Positions 1 to 5,526 of a stretch of 6,496 nt of DNA are shown here, piece by piece. Source of the stretch: an uncultured Bacteroidales bacterium (GTDB lineage Bacteria > Bacteroidota > Bacteroidia > Bacteroidales > UBA932); assembly GCA_945874815.1 (NCBI GenBank), contig CAMCIE010000085.1:1-6496 (forward strand). Direction: 5' to 3'. Numbering within the stretch: the stretch's first letter is position 1; every line of letters starts with the position of its first letter. The translations under genes were made by a program, and so were the position numbers. Under the pieces are notes generated by a model that was not told the DNA's origin, ran no database searches, and saw only the letters and a program-made list of their open reading frames with translations.

Positions 1-1
1 A

Positions 2-34
2 TGCCTGAACAGGGCGATAAATATGTTAAGTTAA
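2..34 (+). CDS. C-terminal end of an upstream gene, possibly SufS cysteine desulfurase (partial)
   Basis: The second reading frame is open from the window edge and ends with TAA at 32-34, giving the tail CLNRAINMLS. SufS/IscS-type desulfurases often end in an amphipathic helix of this kind (an alternation of Leu/Ile with Ala, Arg, Asn followed by Met-Leu). The next two genes are sufE and a DUF59 gene, which in Bacteroidetes commonly follow sufS, so SufS is the best guess. Ten residues cannot prove it. Frame 1 is also open from the edge and ends with TGA at 49-51, overlapping the sufE ATG at 48, so it is a competing possibility. Identity is inferred mainly from context. Confidence 0.4.
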   Translation, partial: CLNRAINMLS

Positions 35-47
35 TATGTACGATAAT

Positions 48-458
48 ATGACATTGCAGGAGGCTGAGAATGCCGTTATTGAGGAATTTTCAATTTACGA
101 TGAGTGGCTGGACAAATACGAGTACCTTATCGAGCTTGGAAAGAACCTCAGCGAATATCCTCAGTCGGCAAAGACCGATGACAAACTCATCAAAGGATGC
201 CAGTCCAGGGTGTGGCTTGATTATTATGTACAAGACGGAAAAGTCTTTTTCCAGGCGGACAGCGATGCGATAATCACAAAGGGAATCATCTCTCTTCTTA
301 TAAGCATTTATTCTGGCAGGACTCCATCTGAGATTGCTTCTTCTGACTTTTCTGTTGTAGAAAAAATTGGATTGAAAGAAAATCTTTCTCCTACACGTGC
401 CAACGGACTCGTGTCGATGATTGCGAAAATCCGTCAGGTGGCTCAGGAGAATAAATAA
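48..458 (+). CDS. sufE: SufE, sulfur acceptor for the SufS cysteine desulfurase
   Basis: SufE accepts persulfide sulfur from SufS on a single cysteine and passes it to the SufBCD scaffold for Fe-S cluster building in the cytoplasm. The family is clear from the block KGCQSRVW at residues 49-56 with the acceptor Cys51, the following SDAII-KGI segment, and the C-terminal SPTRANGL block at about 114-121. I chose the ATG at 48 over the in-frame ATG at 36 for two reasons. MTLQEAENAVIEEF matches the usual family start, and this start puts the acceptor Cys at 51, as in E. coli SufE. The product is then 136 residues, a normal length; the start at 36 would add MYDN. No clear Shine-Dalgarno site precedes either ATG. 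The gene lies 13 bp after the probable sufS end and 9 bp before the DUF59 gene, so it sits inside an operon. No anomalies are seen. Confidence 0.95.
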   Translation: MTLQEAENAVIEEFSIYDEWLDKYEYLIELGKNLSEYPQSAKTDDKLIKGCQSRVWLDYYVQDGKVFFQADSDAIITKGIISLLISIYSGRTPSEIASSDFSVVEKIGLKENLSPTRANGLVSMIAKIRQVAQENK

Positions 459-467
459 TATCGTTTT

Positions 468-779
468 ATGCCAAGTTTAGAAAGAGATATAATTATGGCT
501 CTCAGGCAGGTCTATGACCCTGAGATACCGGTGAACATATATGATCTCGGACTTATTTATGAGATTAAAGTGGATGAAGGACATAATGTTTTCATCCAGA
601 TGACTCTTACAGCACCTAACTGTCCTATGGCCGATTATGTGGTGGATCAGGTGAAATCTGCAATTGAAGATGTGCCAGGGGTGGTTACTGCTACGATTGA
701 ACTGGTTTTTGAGCCGGTATGGGATAAAAGCAGGATGTCTGAGGAGGCCCTTGTTGAACTGGGGCTTGATGAGGACTGA
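468..779 (+). CDS. DUF59/MIP18-family Fe-S cluster assembly factor (SufT-like)
   Basis: This is a 103-residue protein of the MIP18/DUF59 family, which includes SufT, the PaaD N-terminal domain and eukaryotic CIA2. Members help mature Fe-S proteins or carry clusters. The hallmarks are DPEIPVNIYDLGLIY at residues 17-31, TLTAPNCPMA at 46-55 with the conserved Cys52, a middle helix ending in the usual V-PGV turn (69-72), and FEPVWDKSRMSEEA at 81-94. All signature positions are intact and there is no extra domain, so it resembles the stand-alone SufT-like form found in bacterial SUF operons. It starts 9 bp after sufE and ends 6 bp before folK. The neighbouring sufE supports a role in Fe-S assembly rather than in phenylacetate oxidation. 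Its exact client proteins cannot be read from the sequence. Confidence 0.93.
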   Translation: MPSLERDIIMALRQVYDPEIPVNIYDLGLIYEIKVDEGHNVFIQMTLTAPNCPMADYVVDQVKSAIEDVPGVVTATIELVFEPVWDKSRMSEEALVELGLDED

Positions 780-785
780 GGAATA

Positions 786-1277
786 ATGAAGAAAATTCTG
801 TTATATTTGTCGCTTGGTTCCAATCTCGGGGACAGGAAGGAAAATATCCTGAGGGCTTTGGACTGCCTTGACAAGGCTTTCAAGGTGCCATATTCAAGGC
901 TTTCCTCTTTGATTGAGACGGAGCCATGGGGATTTGAATGTGACGAGAAATTCATCAATGCCGTGGTGGTATATGAACTTGATTTCCCCATGGTTTTTGA
1001 TTCGGAGAAAGCCGGTGAAGCAATACTTGATATTTGCAAGGGAATTGAGGCTGAGCTTGGAAGAATCTCCAAAGTACAATATGACGGATATGGTAACAGG
1101 ATATATTCTTCGAGGATAATTGACATTGATATTTTGTTCCTTGGAAAAGAAAGGATTGAGAATAAAAAACTGACTGTACCTCACAGACTTATGCATTTGA
1201 GGGATTTCGTAATGGTTCCTTTGAGGGAGGTGGCAACGGGGTCAGTTATCGATGCTTTTCCAGAGATATTTAATTGA
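786..1277 (+). CDS. folK: FolK, 2-amino-4-hydroxy-6-hydroxymethyldihydropteridine pyrophosphokinase (HPPK)
   Basis: HPPK transfers pyrophosphate from ATP to 6-hydroxymethyl-dihydropterin, the step before dihydropteroate synthase in folate synthesis. The 163-residue product shows the whole family pattern: SLGSNLGDR at 9-17, ETEPWG at 44-49, FINAVV at 56-61, ELGR at 90-93 and RIIDIDILF at 110-118. Asp113 and Asp115 correspond to the two Mg-binding aspartates of E. coli HPPK (D95, D97). The segment usually read as VPHP-x-MH-x-R-x-FV-VPL is present at 131-146, but with Arg134 in place of the second Pro. A GAGGA stretch (778-782) sits only 3 nt before the ATG and overlaps the stop of the previous gene, giving tight operon coupling. 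The TGA at 1275-1277 overlaps a possible TTG start of the glyS frame, but the ATG at 1304 is the better glyS start. Confidence 0.95.
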   Translation: MKKILLYLSLGSNLGDRKENILRALDCLDKAFKVPYSRLSSLIETEPWGFECDEKFINAVVVYELDFPMVFDSEKAGEAILDICKGIEAELGRISKVQYDGYGNRIYSSRIIDIDILFLGKERIENKKLTVPHRLMHLRDFVMVPLREVATGSVIDAFPEIFN

Positions 1278-1303
1278 TTATTAATTATATAAATGATATT
1301 ATT

Positions 1304-2848
1304 ATGACACAGGAAGAACTCTTCAAAATTCTGGTTGCTCACTGTAAGGAATATGGTTTCATCTTCCCTTCAAGTGAGATTTATGATGGACTCGGAGCCG
1401 TTTATGATTATGGCCAGATGGGTGTAGAACTTAAGAACAACATCAAGAGATATTGGTGGGAGGCTATGACAAGACTCCACGAGAATATCGTCGGAATCGA
1501 TTCAGCCATTTTCATGCATCCTAAAATCTGGGAGGCATCAGGACATGTCGGAGCATTCAACGATCCTCTCATCGACAATAAAGACTCTAAAAAGAGATAC
1601 AGAGCTGATGTGCTGATTGAGGATTATATCGGAAAACTTGAGGACAAAATCCGCAAGGATGTGGAGAAAGGCAAGAAGAAATTCGGCGAGGCTTTCGATG
1701 AGGCCAAATTCATCGAGACCAATCCTAACTGCATCCGCAACAATGCCAAGATTGCAGAGGTGAAGAAGAGAATGGCGGATGCTCTCAATGCCAACGACCT
1801 TGAGGCTCTCCGTCAGATTATCATCGACTGTGAGATTGTATGTCCTATTTCCGGTACCAAGAACTGGACTGAGGTGCGTCAGTTCAACCTTATGTTCAGC
1901 ACTTCTATGGGAAGTACAGCCGAGGGTGCAAGCACTATCTATCTTCGTCCTGAGACTGCACAGGGTATTTTCGTCAACTATCTCAATGTCCAGAAAACAG
2001 GCCGTATGAAGATACCGTTCGGTATTGCCCAGATTGGTAAGGCTTTCCGTAACGAGATTGTAGCACGTCAGTTCATCTTCCGCATGAGGGAGTTCGAGCA
2101 GATGGAAATGCAGTTCTTCATCAAGCCTGGTACTGAACTCGACTGGTTTGCAAAATGGAAAGAAAACCGTCTTGCATGGCACAAGGCTCTTGGAATGGGT
2201 GATGACAACTATCGTTTCCACGATCACGACAAACTTGCTCACTATGCAAACGCTGCAACGGATATCGAATTCCGCTTTCCGTTCGGATTCAAGGAGCTTG
2301 AAGGTATCCACTCACGTACCGATTTCGACCTTGGCAACCACCAGAAATTCTCAGGAAAGAAGATTGAGTATTTCGATCCTGAAATAGGTGAGAGCTACAC
2401 TCCTTATGTTGTCGAGACTTCTATCGGAGTTGACCGTATGGTGCTTGCAGTGCTGTCAAACTCATACAAGGAAGAGCAGCTTGAAAATGGAGAGAGCAGG
2501 GTAGTGCTCAGCATTCCTGCACCTCTTGCACCGGTAAAGGTTGCCGTAATGCCTCTTCTGAAGAACAATCAGGAACTGGTTGACCTTGCCCAGAAGATCA
2601 TGGATGACCTCAAATATGACTATAACTGCCAGTATGACGAAAAGGATTCAATCGGAAAGAGGTATCGCCGTCAGGATGCAATCGGTACTCCTTTCTGCGT
2701 GACAGTTGACCACGATTCACTCGAAGACGGTTGCGTTACCATCCGTCACCGTGACAGCATGGCTCAGGAGCGCGTCAGGATTGAGGACCTCAATGCAATA
2801 ATCGGCAAGGAAGTCAACCTCAGCAACATCCTTAAGAAACTTAAATAA
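1304..2848 (+). CDS. glyS: Glycyl-tRNA synthetase, class II dimeric type (GlyQS)
   Basis: The enzyme charges tRNA-Gly with glycine in the cytoplasm. The 514-residue product is the single-chain dimeric GlyRS typical of Bacteroidetes, Gram-positives and eukaryotes, not the two-subunit GlyQ/GlyS of E. coli. The N-terminus reads EYGFIFPSSEIYDGLGAVYDYGQMG, followed by the charged insertion near 90-170. RPETAQGIF is at 215-223, class II motif 2 (AFRNEI) at 247-252, and motif 3 (ETSIGVDR) at 371-378. The anticodon-binding domain runs from about 410 to 505 (APVKVAVMPL through TIRHRD). The CPxCG zinc knuckle seen in many relatives is reduced here to CPISG. I chose the ATG at 1304 because MTQEELFKI fits the family start. 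A TTG at 1274 would add ten poorly fitting residues and overlap folK by 4 bp. The 26-bp gap after folK is AT-rich and has no Shine-Dalgarno site. Confidence 0.97.
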   Translation: MTQEELFKILVAHCKEYGFIFPSSEIYDGLGAVYDYGQMGVELKNNIKRYWWEAMTRLHENIVGIDSAIFMHPKIWEASGHVGAFNDPLIDNKDSKKRYRADVLIEDYIGKLEDKIRKDVEKGKKKFGEAFDEAKFIETNPNCIRNNAKIAEVKKRMADALNANDLEALRQIIIDCEIVCPISGTKNWTEVRQFNLMFSTSMGSTAEGASTIYLRPETAQGIFVNYLNVQKTGRMKIPFGIAQIGKAFRNEIVARQFIFRMREFEQMEMQFFIKPGTELDWFAKWKENRLAWHKALGMGDDNYRFHDHDKLAHYANAATDIEFRFPFGFKELEGIHSRTDFDLGNHQKFSGKKIEYFDPEIGESYTPYVVETSIGVDRMVLAVLSNSYKEEQLENGESRVVLSIPAPLAPVKVAVMPLLKNNQELVDLAQKIMDDLKYDYNCQYDEKDSIGKRYRRQDAIGTPFCVTVDHDSLEDGCVTIRHRDSMAQERVRIEDLNAIIGKEVNLSNILKKLK

Positions 2849-3091
2849 TCAACTGATAAGTCTCAGTTCTATAAAGATTTTGCAACAGGACTTGTGAAAG
2901 GTTCGAACAATTTGGTGAATAAGACCAATTCCAGCTCTGTAATGAGCGGTTTGAGCAATATCGTCAATAACGTCGATCTTTCTTCTCTTGTAAACGGAGC
3001 TTCTTCTTCAACTGCTTCAACAAGCAAGGGTGTGGAAAATGCTTCCGAAATAGCTTCATCAGTCACATCAGTGCTGAATCTTTTCAAATAG
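2849..3091 (+). pseudogene. Ser/Asn-rich open frame directly after and in frame with glyS; gene remnant or small hypothetical protein
   Basis: After the glyS TAA the same frame runs open for 80 codons to a TAG at 3089-3091. There is no ATG before 2942; the earliest alternative start is a GTG at 2894, which would give 65 residues (KGSNNLVNKTNSSS onward). The product is about one quarter serine and rich in Asn, Val and Ala. It has hydrophobic repeats such as MSGLSNIVNNVDLSSLV and ends in VTSVLNLFK. No signal peptide, membrane segment or known motif is visible. The codons look like those of neighbouring genes, with many TCT/TCA/TTC, and no frameshift is seen, which favours a once-real gene. The lack of a good start and its position flush against glyS suggest a 5'-truncated remnant. 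A real GTG-started small protein, or a chance open frame, are the alternatives. I do not recognise a family. Confidence 0.35.
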
Positions 3092-3112
3092 GGGAGACCA
3101 TTGCTTTAAAAT

Positions 3113-3157
3113 AAACCCGCGAGTGCAGGATACGATTCCTGCTGCTCGCGGGTTTTT
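3113..3157 (+). terminator. Intrinsic terminator between converging operons, probably bidirectional
   Basis: An 11-bp perfect stem is formed by AAACCCGCGAG (3113-3123) and CTCGCGGGTTT (3145-3155). It is extended inward by GCAGG/CCTGC (3125-3129 with 3138-3142) around an 8-nt loop. A run of five T (3153-3157) closes it on the plus strand. Read on the minus strand, the hairpin is followed by GGGTTTATTTTAAAG, also U-rich. It therefore suits both the glyS operon from the left and the HTH-ending operon from the right. Confidence 0.9.
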
Positions 3158-3162
3158 CCGTT

Positions 3163-3177
3163 AAGGACAGCGTCCTT
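3163..3177. repeat. Small perfect hairpin AAGGAC-AGC-GTCCTT
   Basis: A 6-bp perfect inverted repeat with a 3-nt loop lies between the HTH gene stop (3185) and the main terminator. It has no T-run on either side, so on its own it is not a terminator. It may act as a 3'-end stabilising or pausing hairpin in the minus-strand transcript, or be chance. Confidence 0.4.
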
Positions 3178-3184
3178 GCTATTT

Positions 3185-3403
3185 TCAATCCGTTGCGGTT
3201 TCCGGTACGTATTCCAGGATATCTCCAGGCTGGCAATCCAGTGCCTTGCAAATGGCTTCAAGGGTGCTGAAACGCACGGCCTTCGCCTTTCCTGTTTTAA
3301 GGATTGACAGATTCGTAGCCGAGATACCGATCTTTTCGGCAAGTTCTCCTGAAGATAACTTCCTGCGTGCAAGCATCACATCTATGTTTACTACAATAGG
3401 CAT
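3185..3403 (-). CDS. Small Cro/C1-type (XRE family) helix-turn-helix transcriptional regulator
   Basis: This 72-residue protein is almost entirely one DNA-binding domain. MPIVVNIDVMLARRKLSSGELAEKIG supplies helices 1-2. The recognition part, with ISATNLSILKTGKAKAVRF, spans about 27-45, and STLEAICKALDCQPGDILEY (46-65) is the standard end of the HTH_26/YozG-like subgroup. There is no sensor or dimerisation domain beyond it. I chose the ATG at 3403 because MPIVVNID is the usual start of this subgroup. An in-frame GTG at 3424 would add MKLSNDI and overlap the flotillin gene by 14 bp. With the ATG the gap after the flotillin stop is 7 bp, so it is almost certainly the last gene of the nfeD-flotillin operon. 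It could be an autoregulator of that operon (inference). The convergent terminator follows. Confidence 0.9.
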   Translation of the reverse strand: MPIVVNIDVMLARRKLSSGELAEKIGISATNLSILKTGKAKAVRFSTLEAICKALDCQPGDILEYVPETATD

Positions 3404-3410
3404 AATGTCA

Positions 3411-4838
3411 TTACTTAGTTTCACTTTCTTCCACGCTGGCAGTCTGCTCTTCTGCCGCTGTTCCTTTAAGATAAGAAGGAAGGCTCATACCGGCCATATT
3501 GAAGAGCTCTTCAAGAGGAGGAACCGACTTCATCATACCTGAAATGAAGTTGGAAGTGGCTGTTTTACCGTCTTTGGTGCCGTTTCCGTCCCAAACGGTA
3601 ACCTTGTCTATCTTTATGCCTTTGACAGCTTCAACCTGAGTCTTGACAAGGTCAGGAAGTTTGTCGGCAATGAGCATCAGGACAGCTTTCTGAGGATCAC
3701 CTGCAGCTGCAGAAACGAGCTGGTTGAAACCTTCTGCCTGTTTTGAGAGAATTTCCAGCATACCGCGGGCCTGTGCATCCATCTTAGCGTAGATTGCATC
3801 AGCCTCACCCTTTGCCAGCCTGCGGATTTTCTCTGCCTCGGCTTCCGCGTCGATGATGGCTTTCTCCTTTTCAATCTGGGCAGGCACCACTACATTGGCC
3901 TGCTGGGTTGCCTTTTCCCTTTCAGCACGGGCAATTTCGGCATCCCTTTCAGACTTGTAAGCCTCTTCGAGGGCCTTTGCAGCCTGAACCTTCTCCGCAG
4001 CTATCGCTATACGGGCAGATTCAGCCTCTTTTTCGCGTCTTATTGCGTCGGATGCGGCAATGGCTATCTTGGAGTTGTTCTCGCCCTCTACGGCCTTTGC
4101 ATTGGCATCTGCGGTACAAATACGGGTATCCCTGAGAGTCTCGGCAATCCTGATATCCTTATCCCTGTCTGCCTCAGCCTTTCCGATCTCACCGAAACGG
4201 TTCTGCTCAGCAACGCTTTTCTTGGCATCGTTGATGGCCTTGGCGGCAGCTTCCTTACCGAGAGCCTCGATATAGCCGGACTCGTCACGGATATCCGTTA
4301 CGTTCACGTTGATGAGCTTGAGACCGATTTTCTTCAACTCAGCCTCGACGTTCATGCTGACATTTGCAAGGAACTTGTCCCTGTCGGAGTTGATTTCCTC
4401 GATGTCCATGGTGGCAATCACCAGACGGAGCTGACCGAAGAGGATATCAGTGGCGATGTTCTGAATGTTTTCTATGCTCAGACCAAGGAGCCTTTCAGCT
4501 GCATTGGTCATGTTCTCGGGCTCAGTCGAAATACCCACCGTGAACCGGCAAGGTACGTCAACGCGGATATTCTGCTTACTGAGGGCATTGGTCAGGTTGC
4601 ACTCGATTGAAATAGGTTTCAGGTCAAGGAATGCATAGCTCTGGAAAACAGGCCAGATGAAGGCTGCACCTCCGTGTACGCACCTTGCGGAGGATACTCC
4701 GCCAGTTTTGTTCTTTCCGGTCTTACCATATATGACAAGGATTTTGTCCGAAGGACATCGTTTGTAGCGTCTTAAAATGGCTGCAAGAGTAACCACCAGT
4801 ACGAACACGGCGATTACGATAATGTAAATAGGCTGCAT
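3411..4838 (-). CDS. Flotillin-family protein (SPFH domain, FloT/YuaG-like)
   Basis: Flotillins are membrane-anchored scaffold proteins that oligomerise and organise membrane microdomains. The 475-residue product has an N-terminal hydrophobic anchor (about 4-22) followed by RRYKRCPSDKILVIYGK, a typical flotillin junction. The SPFH/PHB domain covers about 28-190, with GGAAFIWPVFQ and NVNVTDIRD inside it. A long Ala/Glu/Lys-rich coiled coil (about 195-365) holds many EAEA/AEAE-type repeats, as in eukaryotic and Bacillus flotillins. The C-terminal region includes AAAGDPQKAVLMLIADKLP (376-394) and KVTVWDGNG (412-420), then a hydrophobic patch and an acidic tail. Length and layout are normal. It starts 12 bp after the NfeD-like gene, which mirrors the yuaF-yuaG pairing of Bacillus. 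The HTH gene follows 7 bp beyond its stop. Confidence 0.94.
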   Translation of the reverse strand: MQPIYIIVIAVFVLVVTLAAILRRYKRCPSDKILVIYGKTGKNKTGGVSSARCVHGGAAFIWPVFQSYAFLDLKPISIECNLTNALSKQNIRVDVPCRFTVGISTEPENMTNAAERLLGLSIENIQNIATDILFGQLRLVIATMDIEEINSDRDKFLANVSMNVEAELKKIGLKLINVNVTDIRDESGYIEALGKEAAAKAINDAKKSVAEQNRFGEIGKAEADRDKDIRIAETLRDTRICTADANAKAVEGENNSKIAIAASDAIRREKEAESARIAIAAEKVQAAKALEEAYKSERDAEIARAEREKATQQANVVVPAQIEKEKAIIDAEAEAEKIRRLAKGEADAIYAKMDAQARGMLEILSKQAEGFNQLVSAAAGDPQKAVLMLIADKLPDLVKTQVEAVKGIKIDKVTVWDGNGTKDGKTATSNFISGMMKSVPPLEELFNMAGMSLPSYLKGTAAEEQTASVEESETK

Positions 4839-4850
4839 GACAATTGATTA

Positions 4851-5444
4851 TTAGATGATTAATGAATTCATTTCTTCTACAAGGAGAGTTGAAGGATCCA
4901 GAACCTCAACTACTTTGATGGACGAGCCTGTCTTGAGGCTGTTTTCCGAATCTGTGAGTGCATCGTATTCCCTGACGGAATTGTTGATGGTAATCTGGAC
5001 TTTTCCTGCGCCCTTGCGCTCTGCCGGAATGGTCAGATATACTTTTCCGATACATCCCACGGCACATTTATATACGTCAATATTTCCGCTCTGCTGCATC
5101 TTGCTCAACCATTTGAACATATACATCACGGCGGCGACAAGCATCACTCCGACAGCGACTGCGATGACCATGAGCAATGCCGTTGAAGCTATCTTTTCTT
5201 TCAGGAGGATGGCAGTCCAGCTCATTCCCAGCAGGAAGTTCACCAGATTGCGGAAGGTGTAGAGATTCATTGACGGTTCTGATTCAAAACCGCCGTCCAT
5301 GCTGGTGTCGAAATCAGCATCAATTTCATGATCGATACCTATGAAGGTAAGGATGGTTTCAATGATGAAGATCAGTGAGGTAGCAATGGCAATGCTCCAA
5401 AGGATCTTCATGAAGAGGTCAAGTGAGGTCCACCATTCAGTCAT
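4851..5444 (-). CDS. NfeD/YuaF-like membrane protein with C-terminal OB-fold, flotillin partner
   Basis: This is a 197-residue membrane protein of the short NfeD class, without the ClpP-like protease domain of long forms. Hydrophobic segments lie at about 13-36, 64-81 and 86-110. An acidic loop (about 38-57, with IDHEIDADFD and ESEP) separates the first two. The C-terminal half (about 122-195) is the OB-like NfeD domain: VGCIGKVYLTIPAERKGAGKVQ (129-150), then the REYDALT block and VVEVLDPSTLLVE. This G-x-x-G-x-V...P...GKV pattern is characteristic of the family. Short NfeD proteins are commonly encoded beside flotillins and are thought to act with them in the membrane. Here it is first in the operon, 12 bp before the flotillin gene and just downstream of a strong promoter match. 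The exact role is not established from sequence. Confidence 0.9.
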   Translation of the reverse strand: MTEWWTSLDLFMKILWSIAIATSLIFIIETILTFIGIDHEIDADFDTSMDGGFESEPSMNLYTFRNLVNFLLGMSWTAILLKEKIASTALLMVIAVAVGVMLVAAVMYMFKWLSKMQQSGNIDVYKCAVGCIGKVYLTIPAERKGAGKVQITINNSVREYDALTDSENSLKTGSSIKVVEVLDPSTLLVEEMNSLII

Positions 5445-5445
5445 C

Positions 5446-5517
5446 TTTAGTGATTTTTAATTGTTAGTACCGCAAATATATAGATTATTTTACGATAAAC
5501 AACAAAAAATCACTAAA
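5446..5517. repeat. Long inverted repeat flanking the nfeD-flotillin promoter
   Basis: TTTAGTGATTTTT (5446-5458) is the exact reverse complement of AAAAATCACTAAA (5505-5517). After a 2-nt mismatch the pairing resumes as TTGTT (5461-5465) with AACAA (5498-5502). In total 18 of 20 positions match, around a 32-nt centre that holds the -7 element. The core TGATTTTT also occurs a third time, as AAAAATCA at 5515-5522, exactly 10 bp from the copy at 5505-5512. The arms cover the -33 region and the start-site/leader region. That placement fits a repressor operator or looping site better than a terminator, since no T-run follows the stem. Confidence 0.7.
5473..5502 (-). promoter_or_regulatory. Bacteroidetes-type promoter for the nfeD-flotillin-HTH operon
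   Basis: On the minus strand the -7 element TATATTTG (5480 down to 5473) fits the Bacteroidetes consensus TAnnTTTG exactly. It is preceded, after 19 nt, by TTG (5502-5500) inside a T-rich stretch that also offers TTTG at 5506-5503. The expected start of transcription is near 5467, leaving a leader of roughly 20 nt before the nfeD ATG at 5444. It lies in the only sizeable gap of the minus-strand genes (5445-5526), which is strongly AT-rich. Confidence 0.75.
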
Positions 5518-5526
5518 AATCATAAA

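Noticed and set aside
802..809. TATATTTG, a perfect match to the Bacteroidetes -7 element
   Set aside because: It lies inside the first codons of folK, encoding part of the conserved strand before SLGSN, with no good -33 element at the right distance. Best seen as chance.
647..1126. 159-codon minus-strand open frame across the DUF59 and folK genes
   Set aside because: It spans two well-identified plus-strand genes and their junction, has Ser-rich shadow composition and no motifs.
1274..1303. TTG start for glyS overlapping the folK stop by 4 bp
   Set aside because: The ten added residues (IINYINDII type) do not fit the GlyRS N-terminus, whereas MTQEELFKI from the ATG at 1304 does.
1538..2311. 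Long open frame on the minus strand opposite glyS (257 codons)
   Set aside because: It lies wholly inside the unmistakable glyS gene, shows no recognisable domain and has Leu/Ser/Glu-rich shadow composition. It is a by-product of glyS codon use.
4855..5262. 135-codon plus-strand open frame opposite the NfeD-like gene
   Set aside because: It is a shadow of a clear NfeD-family gene with three membrane segments and an OB domain, and it has no motif of its own.
5446..5517. Invertible (phase-variable) promoter as in Bacteroides capsule loci
   Set aside because: The segment between the arms is only 32-46 bp, far shorter than known invertible promoters. No recombinase gene is in view, and the gene on the other side points the same way, so inversion would not switch it on.
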